29,034 nucleotides of DNA from positions 1 through 29,034 of the IMG/VR virus record IMGVR_UViG_3300008113_005150. The stretch is one strand, 5' to 3'. Position numbers and translations under genes: made by a program. Under the pieces are notes generated by a model, which was not told the origin of the DNA, did no database searches, and saw only the letters and a program-made list of their open reading frames with translations. The stretch comes from a virus. The stretch's first letter is position 1, and each line of letters begins with the position of its first letter. Shown in pieces: positions 14,185 through 21,383 of the stretch.

Positions 14185-16527
14185 TTGACTAGAAAGTTAC
14201 AGTATTTTTTAACCAGCCTTTTTATAATGGGCTGGCTTTTCCTTTTTGGGCCTAGCATAGCAAATGCTGATGAGCCAACAGTTCAAGTAACTCCAGCTAC
14301 ACCTTCTTCGGATACCGCCACAGCAACCACTCCTATTACAGTTGAGATAGTTGCAGATAAGGTCGAAGCAGCAGCAGATACACTACAAGCAGCAGCTCAG
14401 GCTCAAGGTAATGCGATCATAGCAACAGTTCAAGCCAATGTTCCTGACACAACACCTCAACAAGCAGCATCAATTGCTACAACACAAGAGCCCATTGCAA
14501 CTGCAGTTGCCGAGGCCACAGTAAAAGTACAAGAAGCCACAACAGCTATTCAGTCTGCAGAGACAGCAGTATCTATTGCTACAACGGCACAGGCAGCAGT
14601 AGAATCACAAACTGCAGTAGTTGCACAAGCAACAATAGTTGTTGAGTCAGCTACAGCAACAGTTACTACAGCAACCGCAGCAGTAGAATCACAAACTGCA
14701 ATTGTTGCTACAGATCAGTCAAATGTAAATGCGGCTCAATCAGCAATAAATGAAGTCTCTCAGCCTGGATTAAAAGTAGAGGTTTATGATGTACAGGGCC
14801 AAAATAATGCCCCAGTCTTATCAGAAAATGCAACACCAATACACACAACAACTGACACTAATGGGATTAGCGAACAATGGGGCGGTGGAGCCGTTGCTGG
14901 ATCTAATAAGTCTGAAGATGTAATTGTTAAATACACAGGAACTTGGACTCCATCAATTGATGTTAACTATATTTATGCTCCAGCAGATGATGGTGTAAAA
15001 GTATATCTTGATGGTCAACTTGTTATTAATGATTGGTATGACAAGGGTGGTGGAGGAAGCGTTGCTACAACTCCTATATCTGCTGGGACAAGTAAAGCGT
15101 TTGAGTTGTGGTATTACGAAAATGGTGGTGGTGCTGCCGTTTGGTTTTATCGTTGGGCCACTAACACTGGTTGGGTTGTAGCTCCTGGATCTGAATTTAC
15201 TCAAGTTTCTGCTACTCCAGAACAAATAGCAGCATTAAATGTTGCACAACAAACATTATCAGCAGATACAGCAACACTAAGTATACTTCAGCAAAACCTA
15301 ACAAATGCAAATGAAAACCTAACAGCTGCTAACCAAAACCTAACAACTGAGCAGCAAAACCTAACAACTGCAAATCAAAACCTAACAACTGCAGTTCAAG
15401 CAGCAGATACCCTTGCTAATACAGCAACTACTAAAGTAAATGAAGCGGTGTCTGCTATGACTAGTGCTGCTCAAGTTGCAGTTAGTTATTACGATGAGCA
15501 AAGAGCCATCGCTGCAGAAAATGCAAGAATAGCTGCAGAGCAAGCTGCTGCACAAGCAGCATTAGAACGTGCCTACGCAGAAGCGCAAGCAAGAGTAGCA
15601 GAACAAGCAGCAGCTCAGGCTGCTGCAGAAGCAAAGGCAGCTGCAGAAGCAGCAGCAAAAGCAGAAGCAGAAGCAAAGGCAGCTGCAGAAGCAGCAGCAA
15701 AAGCAGAAGCAGACAGAATTGCTGCTGAGGAAGCTGCAGCAAAAGCAGAGGCAGATCGTATAGCAGCAGAAGAATCTGCAGCAAAAGCAGAACAAGAAGC
15801 TAAAGAGCAGGCAGAGGCAGACGCAAAAGCAGAAGCAGAAAGACTAGAAGCAGAAGCAGAGGCTGCAAGACAAGCAGAAGAGCAAGCAAAGGCAGAAGCA
15901 GAAGCTAAAGCACAAGAAGAGGCAAATGCTAAAGCAGAAGCGGAAGCTAAGCAAGCAGAGGCAGATAAATTAAAGGCTGAGGCGGAAGCAAAAGAAGCAG
16001 AAAAAGAAGCTCTTGATAAAGCAATAGAAGATGCTAAGGAAGGCAAAGAATTAACTGAAGAGCAAAAAGATGCAGTAGTTGCCACATTGGTTGAAGATTT
16101 AAAGCCAGGAGAAGCAGTAAGCTCTGCAGACATCAAGGCATCTGGAATATCATACTCAGACCTTCCGCCAGCAACACCAGTAGATGTTCGAACAGATGAA
16201 AATGGAAATGCTGTTGTAATTACTGCAGAAGTTGCAGCACAGGTAGAATTACTACAAAATCCTTCTGAGCTTCTATCAACTGCATTAGAAAATCCAGCAG
16301 CAGCCATCGCAGCGTTAGGAGCAATTGGTGCAGACATGTCAGATGAAGAAAGAGAAGAGGCAACAAATATGGTTGTTGCTACAGTAGTTGCAGCAGGAGC
16401 TGCAATTAATGCAGCAGCAGTTGCTACAGGAGGAGCCACTGGAGGTGGCACAGGAGGCGGAGGAAGTTCTGGCGGAGGCTCTTCAGGAGCAAATTCACCA
16501 GGTTCACGAGGAGGTAGAAAATGGTAA
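14185..16527 (+). CDS. secreted PA14-domain / alanine-rich coiled-coil protein
   Basis: 780 residues, TTG start after AGGAG. Residues 1-28 form a signal peptide ending ANA. Residues about 30-190 are Ala/Thr/Val-rich. Residues about 195-335 are a PA14 domain (NYIYAPADDGVKVYLDGQLV, NDWYDKGG, FELWYYENGGGAAVWFYRW), a carbohydrate-binding fold of adhesins and glycosidases. Residues 370-404 are five QNLTTAN-type heptads and about 435-628 a long AEAK-rich coiled coil, then a conserved globular part (GEAVSSADIKASGISYSDLPPATP) and a Gly/Ser tail. It could be a tail adhesin, or a protein displayed on the infected cell since it carries a signal peptide. Confidence 0.8.
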   Translation: MTRKLQYFLTSLFIMGWLFLFGPSIANADEPTVQVTPATPSSDTATATTPITVEIVADKVEAAADTLQAAAQAQGNAIIATVQANVPDTTPQQAASIATTQEPIATAVAEATVKVQEATTAIQSAETAVSIATTAQAAVESQTAVVAQATIVVESATATVTTATAAVESQTAIVATDQSNVNAAQSAINEVSQPGLKVEVYDVQGQNNAPVLSENATPIHTTTDTNGISEQWGGGAVAGSNKSEDVIVKYTGTWTPSIDVNYIYAPADDGVKVYLDGQLVINDWYDKGGGGSVATTPISAGTSKAFELWYYENGGGAAVWFYRWATNTGWVVAPGSEFTQVSATPEQIAALNVAQQTLSADTATLSILQQNLTNANENLTAANQNLTTEQQNLTTANQNLTTAVQAADTLANTATTKVNEAVSAMTSAAQVAVSYYDEQRAIAAENARIAAEQAAAQAALERAYAEAQARVAEQAAAQAAAEAKAAAEAAAKAEAEAKAAAEAAAKAEADRIAAEEAAAKAEADRIAAEESAAKAEQEAKEQAEADAKAEAERLEAEAEAARQAEEQAKAEAEAKAQEEANAKAEAEAKQAEADKLKAEAEAKEAEKEALDKAIEDAKEGKELTEEQKDAVVATLVEDLKPGEAVSSADIKASGISYSDLPPATPVDVRTDENGNAVVITAEVAAQVELLQNPSELLSTALENPAAAIAALGAIGADMSDEEREEATNMVVATVVAAGAAINAAAVATGGATGGGTGGGGSSGGGSSGANSPGSRGGRKW
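15292..15396 (+). repeat. five 21-nt tandem repeats (heptads)
   Basis: Units begin CAAAACCTAACA (one begins GAAAACC) and encode QNLTNAN, ENLTAAN, QNLTTEQ, QNLTTAN, QNLTTAV. They code for a coiled coil and have no spacer sequences, so this is not a CRISPR array. Confidence 0.85.
15625..15712 (+). repeat. 42-nt direct repeat in the Ala-rich coiled coil
   Basis: A roughly 45-bp block starting GCAGAAGCAAAGGCAGCTGC recurs exactly at 15667, a 42-nt (14-residue) period. Imperfect 14-residue units (ADRIAAEEAAAKAE) continue after it. Identity at DNA level suggests recent expansion. Confidence 0.75.
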
Positions 16528-16703
16528 GAATACTTAAAAATATAATAAAAGACCTAATAGACCAGGCATGGACCCTTCTTGGAATGTTTATTGCATGGGT
16601 AGTCCTAGATGGTAGCGCTAAAACTGTTGTAGGATATGGAATTATAGCCACAACAGGTCTTTGGATAATTACAAGCCCAGCTAGAAATAAAGAATCAGAT
16701 TAG
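16521..16703 (+). CDS. small membrane protein, holin candidate 1
   Basis: 60 residues overlapping the PA14 gene stop. An amphipathic basic N-terminus (VRILKNIIKDLIDQ) is followed by two hydrophobic spans, WTLLGMFIAWVVLDG and VVGYGIIATTGLWIITS, and a charged tail. Size, topology and position about 650 nt upstream of the endolysin suit a class II holin, but holins share no diagnostic motif. Confidence 0.6.
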   Translation: MVRILKNIIKDLIDQAWTLLGMFIAWVVLDGSAKTVVGYGIIATTGLWIITSPARNKESD

Positions 16704-16705
16704 GG

Positions 16706-16717
16706 TATAATAGGACT
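16706..16717 (+). promoter_or_regulatory. leaderless promoter of the lipoprotein gene
   Basis: GGG-TATAAT, hexamer 16706-16711, ends 6 nt before the ATG at 16718. No convincing -35 at 17 nt. The predicted transcript starts at or next to the start codon. Confidence 0.58.
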
Positions 16718-16942
16718 ATGAGAAAACTGATCTCTATTGCCCTAGCTGGGCTATTAATGGTATCATTGACTTCGTGTGGATATAGCGGATTCTATAGATA
16801 TCCATGCCAAGATCCAAAAAATTGGAAGAATGCAGAGTGCAATCCTCCAGTTTGTGAGGCATCTGGCACATGTACAAAAGATGTAATTGGAAATATCCAG
16901 ACAACAGAACAAACAACCACAGAAGGAAATAATAATGGCTAA
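16718..16942 (+). CDS. secreted lipoprotein
   Basis: 74 residues with a lipoprotein signal: MRK basic start, hydrophobic core LISIALAGLLMVS and lipobox LTSC with C20 as lipidation site. The mature part is short and Cys-rich (YRYPCQDPKNWKNAECNPPVCEASGTCTKD), then a Thr/Gln tail. The same CQDP-W-x-x-x-x-C-x-P-P-x-C pattern recurs in lipoproteins of T4-like aquatic phages as far as I recall. Located between two holin-like genes and the endolysin, it might act in lysis or superinfection exclusion. Confidence 0.72.
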   Translation: MRKLISIALAGLLMVSLTSCGYSGFYRYPCQDPKNWKNAECNPPVCEASGTCTKDVIGNIQTTEQTTTEGNNNG

Positions 16943-17345
16943 AGATAGATTATCACCACAAGACCTAGACGCTAGACTAAAGTTTATTTTAGGAATCACT
17001 CTTGGAACAATTTTATTGGCAACATCATTAGGAATTTTATACGCCCTAATTTTTGTTACACAGCCAATTGGAGCACAATCAGAAAACGATAAAATGTTTT
17101 TTAATGTTCTAGGTAGCGTAGCAACATTTATCACAGGAACTCTTGCTGGATTATTAATTGGTAATTCTGGAGCTAAGGACATCATGTCTGCACAGTTAGC
17201 CAACAAAGAAATGGACGCAAAGAATACACAGGCGGATAAAAAATTAGAAGCAGAAATCGATGCAACTGCTGCACGTCTTGCTGCAAAGCCAGACGGTGCA
17301 ATGCCTGAACAACAGCCAGTTGACACAGATTGGGATAAGGATTAA
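16935..17345 (+). CDS. two-span membrane protein, holin candidate 2
   Basis: 136 residues. ATG 16935 has AAGGAA upstream and overlaps the lipoprotein stop; an earlier in-frame ATG at 16887 would lengthen the overlap and lacks such a site. Spans are FILGITLGTILLATSLGILYALIF (about 18-41) and VLGSVATFITGTLAGLLIG (about 57-76); the remainder is a charged Ala-rich helix. It ends 2 nt before the endolysin, the usual spot for a holin, so this is the likelier holin of the two. Confidence 0.68.
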   Translation: MAKDRLSPQDLDARLKFILGITLGTILLATSLGILYALIFVTQPIGAQSENDKMFFNVLGSVATFITGTLAGLLIGNSGAKDIMSAQLANKEMDAKNTQADKKLEAEIDATAARLAAKPDGAMPEQQPVDTDWDKD

Positions 17346-17347
17346 TC

Positions 17348-17914
17348 ATGGCAGAACAAGGTACAGCAGCACGTTTAATTGAAGTTGCAACAGCAGAACT
17401 AGGAACCATCGAAGGTCCTAAAGACAATGAAACTAAATACGGTGCGTACACAAAAGCAAACTTCCAGCCATGGTGTGGTTCTTTTGTTAACTGGTGCGCT
17501 AATGAAGCAGGAGTAAAAGTTCCAAACACTGTTTATACTCCAGGCGGAGCGCAAGCATTTAAGAAAGCTGGTGCATGGATTGATGGGGACATTGCAGATC
17601 CAGAACCAGGAGATATTGCCTATTTTGATTTCCCCTCAGATGGCGTCGATAGGATTTCTCACGTAGGAATTGTTATCAAAGACAACGAGGACGGAACAGT
17701 CTGGTGCATTGAAGGAAACACTAGCCCAGATAAAAAGGGAAGCCAAAGAAATGGCGGACAGGTTTCAAAAAAGCTTCGTGCATTCAAGAAGAATAAACAA
17801 GGTGAAATGATTTCAATCGTGGGCTTTGGTCGTCCAAAGTTTAAAGGTGCTGGTAAGGTTAGCAAGCCAGAAGAAGCAGCTGAGAAGAAAGTTTGCCCAA
17901 CCTGCGGTAAGTAG
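17348..17914 (+). CDS. CHAP-domain endolysin
   Basis: 188 residues. CHAP amidase/endopeptidase motifs: C43 (FQPWCGSFVNWC), H105 (RISHVGIV), E122 (CIEGNTS). The N-terminus ARLIEVATAELGTIEGPKDN is the usual lead-in helix. There is no signal peptide, so export needs the holin. The C-terminus, after a Lys-rich linker, ends in CPTCGK, a possible small metal or cell-wall contact, and no larger binding domain is present. It would cut peptidoglycan peptide bonds at lysis. Confidence 0.92.
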   Translation: MAEQGTAARLIEVATAELGTIEGPKDNETKYGAYTKANFQPWCGSFVNWCANEAGVKVPNTVYTPGGAQAFKKAGAWIDGDIADPEPGDIAYFDFPSDGVDRISHVGIVIKDNEDGTVWCIEGNTSPDKKGSQRNGGQVSKKLRAFKKNKQGEMISIVGFGRPKFKGAGKVSKPEEAAEKKVCPTCGK

Positions 17915-17915
17915 T

Positions 17916-18062
17916 ATGAATACGTACAAAATAAAGCTAGAAGTTGATACAGAGATTCAAGCATTTAATTTTGATGACGCAGTTGATTATGTTAAAGACA
18001 TATTTGCTACTGGCGATGAAATTAAAAAAATACAGTTCATAAGTGTTAAGGAGAAAGAATAG
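17916..18062 (+). CDS. 48-residue hypothetical protein
   Basis: ATG 17916 is 1 nt behind the endolysin stop. Sequence MNTYKIKLEVDTEIQAFNFDDAVDYVKDIFA reads as strand-strand-helix-strand and resembles small phage proteins that begin with YK(I/V)..EV.A...DDA. It overlaps the next GTG start by 1 nt. No function recognised. Confidence 0.65.
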   Translation: MNTYKIKLEVDTEIQAFNFDDAVDYVKDIFATGDEIKKIQFISVKEKE

Positions 18063-18937
18063 TGGCAAAAGAGGGATACAAGCCAACATCTGGTATGCAG
18101 TCTGCAGCACGTCGTGCCATTAAGCTAAAAGAGCAAGGTAAGGCAAAAGGTGCTGGTACAGCTGTAGGATGGACTAGAGCAGGTCAACTTGCTCGTGGAG
18201 AAACATTAAGTCTTTCTACTGTTAAGCGCATGTATTCTTTCTTTTCACGTCATGAAGTAGATAAGAAGGGCAAAGACTGGGATAACGCAGAAAATCCTTC
18301 AAACGGAAAAATTATGTGGTTAGCATGGGGTGGCGACGCAGGCTTCTCATGGTCAAGAAAAATTGTTGAAAGAGAGAAGAATATGAAAAAGTCGTACACA
18401 CAAGAAGCTTTAATTGAAGAGATTAAAGATATATTAGATGATGTAGTTAATCCAATCGATACAGTTATTGAGATCGATGACGATGCAGATATTAAGAAGG
18501 CTATTAGATCTGAAATTACAAAAGAACAACTTGCAATGGTTGTTGAGCATTTGATGGAAGCAATTGAAGGTATGATTGAAGTTCCAGAAGAAGATGACAT
18601 GGAAGAAGAGCCAGAGGCACCAGAAGATAATGGCGTAGCTCCAGTAGGAGACCCAGATAAAAATTCTGTAAATTGGCCAGTAGTTAAGGCATATGAAGAT
18701 TGTGGTTGTGAAACATGTAAAGCAAACGGAACCTCTTGCGAGGAATGTGATGACTGTGTTTCTAAGTCGTACGATTCAGACAATGAAGACGAAGACAAGT
18801 GGGATAATATTCAGAAGGCATGCTGGTCAGGTTATAAGCAGGTTGGTATGAAAGAAAAGAATGGTCGCAAAGTTCCAAATTGTGTACCAGTTAATAAAGT
18901 TCAAAAGTCTATTTGGGACGGAACATTTATTAAATAA
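18062..18937 (+). CDS. phage structural/prohead-associated candidate protein
   Basis: 291 residues, GTG start after AAGGAG. The N-terminal domain (AARRAIKLKEQGKAKGAGTAVGWTRAGQLARGE, STVKRMYSFFSRHEVDK, NGKIMWLAWGGDAGFSWSRK) is a conserved module found in phage proteins near portal/prohead proteases (XkdF-like proteins, from memory). The middle is a helical, very acidic linker; then a Cys cluster CGCETCKANGTSCEECDDC and the C-terminal CWSGYKQVGMKEKNGRKVPNCVP, another module common in phage head proteins. Both modules argue for a virion or assembly role, but no catalytic residues can be assigned. Confidence 0.6.
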   Translation: MAKEGYKPTSGMQSAARRAIKLKEQGKAKGAGTAVGWTRAGQLARGETLSLSTVKRMYSFFSRHEVDKKGKDWDNAENPSNGKIMWLAWGGDAGFSWSRKIVEREKNMKKSYTQEALIEEIKDILDDVVNPIDTVIEIDDDADIKKAIRSEITKEQLAMVVEHLMEAIEGMIEVPEEDDMEEEPEAPEDNGVAPVGDPDKNSVNWPVVKAYEDCGCETCKANGTSCEECDDCVSKSYDSDNEDEDKWDNIQKACWSGYKQVGMKEKNGRKVPNCVPVNKVQKSIWDGTFIK

Positions 18938-18940
18938 CCA

Positions 18941-18970
18941 TTGACACGTACTGCTTAATTGCTGTATAAT
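18941..18970 (+). promoter_or_regulatory. consensus promoter before the 19005-20239 operon
   Basis: -35 TTGACA (18941-18946), 18-nt spacer, -10 TATAAT (18965-18970), both perfect hexamers. The leader is about 28 nt and carries AGGAT before the GTG at 19005. It starts a run of tightly packed genes that includes the WhiB protein. Confidence 0.75.
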
Positions 18971-19004
18971 ATATATCAAGTGGCGGAAGAGCGATAGGAT
19001 AAAA

Positions 19005-19238
19005 GTGATATCTCTTACACAAAAAGGTGTGGATATATTTATTTCAAGATATAAAACTGCTAACCAAAAATCATATTGGGAAAACTATGATTTAGTAATT
19101 TGGAAGAAAAACAATAACGGATATACTAGCACAAAGGGATTATACCAAGATAACTCTTGGGGAATATCAGACAGAGTGTCTGTGAGCAACCAAGGAATGT
19201 GGAAGATACCAACTAAGTATGTCAAGTATTTTAAATGA
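19005..19238 (+). CDS. 77-residue hypothetical protein
   Basis: GTG start with AGGAT 5 nt upstream. MISLTQKGVDIFISRYKT suggests a short helix, followed by a beta-rich, Trp/Tyr-rich part (DLVIWKKNNNGYTSTKGLYQDNSWG, MWKIPTKYVKYFK). It overlaps the WhiB gene by 20 nt. No family recognised. Confidence 0.6.
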   Translation: MISLTQKGVDIFISRYKTANQKSYWENYDLVIWKKNNNGYTSTKGLYQDNSWGISDRVSVSNQGMWKIPTKYVKYFK

Positions 19239-19530
19239 TCTAGGAGTAGATCAGGATGATTTTGAGTGGTACCACCTCTCAGTTTGTAGAGGAATGGACA
19301 CAAATTTATTTTATGATAAGTATGAGTCAGATGTAAATATATCTAAAAATATAGATCAGGCATGCATGTCCTGCCCAGTAATATCAATGTGCTATCAATC
19401 TGGTACTGATAATAATGAGTATGGAGTTTGGGGAGGCGTTTATTTAAATGCTGGATCACCAGATAAATCTAGAAATGTGCATAAGACTCCAGAAGTCTGG
19501 AAGATTTTGAGCCAAAAACATGGAGAATAA
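19219..19530 (+). CDS. whiB: WhiB-family Fe-S transcription regulator
   Basis: 103 residues. Four cysteines in Wbl order: C23 (VCRG), C49-x-x-C52 (ACMSCPV), C58 (SMCYQS), then the beta-turn GVWGG (69-73) that contacts sigma factor. Wbl proteins hold a [4Fe-4S] cluster and bind region 4 of the primary sigma factor, altering promoter choice. Phage Wbl proteins are known in mycobacteriophages. The DNA-binding tail is reduced (KSRNVHKTPEVWK rather than a strong Arg/Lys patch). Strong marker of an actinobacterial host. Confidence 0.92.
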   Translation: MSSILNDLGVDQDDFEWYHLSVCRGMDTNLFYDKYESDVNISKNIDQACMSCPVISMCYQSGTDNNEYGVWGGVYLNAGSPDKSRNVHKTPEVWKILSQKHGE

Positions 19531-19825
19531 TCATTTCAAACATGGTATAAATTTATGGACTGGTGAGCCAAACAAGCCAGTATTTTATACCAAAGAAATG
19601 GCTAAAAGAGTTAGAGAGATTCAAAAGCCAGCTCACGATTTACAAATAGATATAGTTAAATATCCAGAGTTTTTAGCAATACGATTATATGAAGACAATT
19701 TTATTCAATACCATGGAACAAAAAAAGAGATGGTAATTGAATATGTAAGCAAAGTTAAAAAGCTTATTGAGTCATATGGAGTAAGATGTGTTTTGGAGGG
19801 CAAGCCAAGTGAAAGAGTCTTATGA
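19520..19825 (+). CDS. hypothetical protein, 101 residues
   Basis: Overlaps the WhiB stop by 11 nt. INLWTGEPNKPVFYTKEMAKRVREI, then PEFLAIRLYEDNFIQYHGTKKEMVIEYVSKVKKLIESYGVRCVLEG, an alpha/beta pattern with a conserved look. No catalytic motif recognised. Confidence 0.68.
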   Translation: MENNHFKHGINLWTGEPNKPVFYTKEMAKRVREIQKPAHDLQIDIVKYPEFLAIRLYEDNFIQYHGTKKEMVIEYVSKVKKLIESYGVRCVLEGKPSERVL

Positions 19826-20003
19826 GCGCATACTAGTTGTATATATTCAGAGCCTTAAGATTTGTGGTACAATAGATTCTCTAGGCGCTTTTGCATCTGT
19901 AATTAAATACAAACTAGACGGGAAAGATTACGAAGAAGTGATTGACAATGAAGATTTTACAATTTTAGATGAAATTGTTTTAACTCACATAGAGGAAAAT
20001 TAA
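19809..20003 (+). CDS. hypothetical acidic protein, 64 residues
   Basis: Start chosen as GTG 19809, since GGAGGG (19795-19800) lies 8 nt upstream; a GTG at 19788 has no such site. Mostly helical (YERILVVYIQSLKICGTIDSLGAFASVIKYKL), acidic C-terminus. It overlaps the previous gene by 17 nt and the next by 1 nt. Function unknown. Confidence 0.62.
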   Translation: MKESYERILVVYIQSLKICGTIDSLGAFASVIKYKLDGKDYEEVIDNEDFTILDEIVLTHIEEN

Positions 20004-20239
20004 TGGACAAAATAACATGTTATTCATGTAATAAATCAAAGCACAAGTTAAATGTAAAGATGTCAAGTATTCTACCCATCAGCCTATTAATGTGCGAAAG
20101 CTGTATAAATTCTAAATACGAGCCAAGATGGACAATCATTTTGGCTGGCCGACAAAATGGTCCAGAATCTGTAAGAGAGTTTATATTGAAAAAGAGATAT
20201 GTCGGCAATGATATTTCAGCCTTTGAATTGATTGTCTAG
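20003..20239 (+). CDS. small zinc-binding protein
   Basis: 78 residues with two CxxC pairs, C6/C9 (ITCYSCNKSKHKL) and C31/C34 (LMCESCINSK), then a region EPRWTIILAGRQNGPESVREFILKKRYVG that occurs in many actinophage small proteins as I recall. Probably structural zinc; function unknown. Confidence 0.72.
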   Translation: MDKITCYSCNKSKHKLNVKMSSILPISLLMCESCINSKYEPRWTIILAGRQNGPESVREFILKKRYVGNDISAFELIV

Positions 20240-20271
20240 ACTCTGAATTTAAACAATAGTATACTGTTGCT
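20237..20271 (+). promoter_or_regulatory. leaderless promoter of the Ntn-hydrolase gene with palindrome over the -10
   Basis: -35 TAGACT (20237-20242), 17-nt spacer, -10 TATACT (20260-20265), 6 nt, ATG 20272. The sequence CAATAGTATACTGTTG (20254-20269) is a palindrome with one mismatched pair centred on the -10, a good repressor site. Confidence 0.68.
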
Positions 20272-20829
20272 ATGACCTGTATCGCTGCAATTGCTCAAAA
20301 TGGAATAGTTTATATGGCTGCTGATTCTGCTGCTTCCGACGAGAAGAGTGGATGGATTGTAACCAGAAAAGATCCTAAAGTATTTAAGGTAGGACAGTAC
20401 GGTATTGCATTCACAGATTCTTTTAGAATGGGTCAGATACTTCAATACAATTGGACGCCACCCAAATATACACCAACAAAAACTAATTCAGGACTAACTA
20501 AGTTTATGCAAACTAAATTTGTAGATTCAGTTAAAGATGCATTTCGTGCTAATGGTTTTGGATCTGTTGCTGTTCCAGGCTCTGAAGATGAAGGAGGAAT
20601 ATTCATCATCGGCGTTGAAGGAAGAATATTTGTAATGGAAGATGACTTTCATATTGGAGAGAATACAATAAACTATATGGCAGAAGGGTCTGGCGGAGCA
20701 TTTGCTTTAGGATCATTACATACGACTAAGAAGCAAAAGAATCCTAAGATAAGACTAAAAGCTGCCTTGGAAGCTGCATCAGAGTTTACAATGAGCGTGT
20801 CTCCACCCTTTACTTATTTGCAGGTTTAG
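20272..20829 (+). CDS. proteasome/HslV-like Ntn hydrolase
   Basis: 185 residues. MTCIAAIAQNGIVYMAADSAAS places Thr2 directly after Met, with D18 and a Lys at 36 or 39 (KVFKV) as in beta-type proteasome and HslV peptidases, and GSGGAFALG (139-147) resembling the conserved GSG..A.G strand. No propeptide, so removal of Met alone would free the nucleophile. HslV needs an HslU ATPase, which is not in the window. Role could be a phage peptidase against host proteins or a non-proteolytic Ntn amidase. Confidence 0.82.
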   Translation: MTCIAAIAQNGIVYMAADSAASDEKSGWIVTRKDPKVFKVGQYGIAFTDSFRMGQILQYNWTPPKYTPTKTNSGLTKFMQTKFVDSVKDAFRANGFGSVAVPGSEDEGGIFIIGVEGRIFVMEDDFHIGENTINYMAEGSGGAFALGSLHTTKKQKNPKIRLKAALEAASEFTMSVSPPFTYLQV

Positions 20830-20843
20830 AGTATAATAAGAAT
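20809..20843 (+). promoter_or_regulatory. leaderless promoter of the 20844 gene
   Basis: -35 TTTACT (20809-20814) inside the end of the Ntn gene, 17-nt spacer, -10 TATAAT (20832-20837), 6 nt, ATG 20844. Confidence 0.68.
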
Positions 20844-21191
20844 ATGACGTGGCTCTATTATTCTGCTGCCACCCTATTAGGATTAATAGGTGTTAAAGAG
20901 ATCATGAGATTTTTTGGAAACAATGTCTTAGTGATTGTTAACAAAGAAGACATAGTTAAAGAAGACGACATGGACCCAAGACACATATCTGAACTGAAAC
21001 CAGATGGATATGATAACTCTATGGATTTAAGAGGAACCCCCACACATGTTTGCGTATGTGGATGTAATGTATTTAATTTAAAAGTCATTTTTGATGATTT
21101 TGAAATAGCTCAATACTTTTTGGACATGGAATGCTCTTCATGCGGTAGTCTAGCGACTGCTCCTACCCCAGTAGACAAAGGAATAGAATGA
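20844..21191 (+). CDS. membrane-anchored zinc-ribbon protein
   Basis: 115 residues. An N-terminal span WLYYSAATLLGLIGVKEIMRFFG, then a soluble part with CVCGCN (C69, C71, C73 region) and CSSCG, a zinc ribbon of the type GTPTHVCVCGCNVFNLKVIFDD..IAQYFLDMECSSCGS common in actinophage proteins. Function unknown. The stop overlaps the next ATG. Confidence 0.7.
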   Translation: MTWLYYSAATLLGLIGVKEIMRFFGNNVLVIVNKEDIVKEDDMDPRHISELKPDGYDNSMDLRGTPTHVCVCGCNVFNLKVIFDDFEIAQYFLDMECSSCGSLATAPTPVDKGIE

Positions 21192-21343
21192 GAAATTCTA
21201 AAAGAATAAAGGACCTTGAGCTTCAGGTTGTTGTCCTGCAACAGGATATAGAAATGATAGCTTCTATACTTCAGATCCTAATTGATGATGGAGTAGATCT
21301 CCCAGACATTGAGTCTGGAAAGTGGTATAAGAAAAATAATTAA
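21188..21343 (+). CDS. 51-residue coiled-coil protein
   Basis: ATG 21188 makes an ATGA overlap. RIKDLELQVVVLQQDIEMIASILQILI is a clear leucine-heptad helix, followed by DDGVDLPDIESGKWYKKNN. Probably an oligomeric partner of a neighbour; no function known. Confidence 0.6.
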   Translation: MRNSKRIKDLELQVVVLQQDIEMIASILQILIDDGVDLPDIESGKWYKKNN

Positions 21344-21348
21344 TGCTA

Positions 21349-21383
21349 TTGACAACAATGAGTCAATTTAGTATTATTACTTT
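21349..21383 (+). promoter_or_regulatory. leaderless promoter of the subtilase gene
   Basis: -35 TTGACA (21349-21354, perfect), 17-nt spacer, -10 TATTAT (21372-21377), 6 nt, ATG 21384. TTGAC-N8-GTCAA (21349-21366) is an inverted repeat starting in the -35, similar in plan to the one at the terminase promoter. Confidence 0.78.

Noticed and set aside
15292-15396. Regular short repeats as a CRISPR array
   Set aside because: The units are contiguous 21-nt coding heptads with no unique spacers, and the Cas4-like gene at 1295 has no cas neighbours.
15482-16451. Long minus-strand open frames opposite the Ala-rich coiled coil
   Set aside because: Their Leu-, Cys- or Ser/Ala-rich products are complements of GCA/GAA repeats of the real gene; no start signal or family match.
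19788-19808. GTG at 19788 as a gene start
   Set aside because: No ribosome site upstream, whereas GGAGGG precedes the in-frame GTG at 19809.
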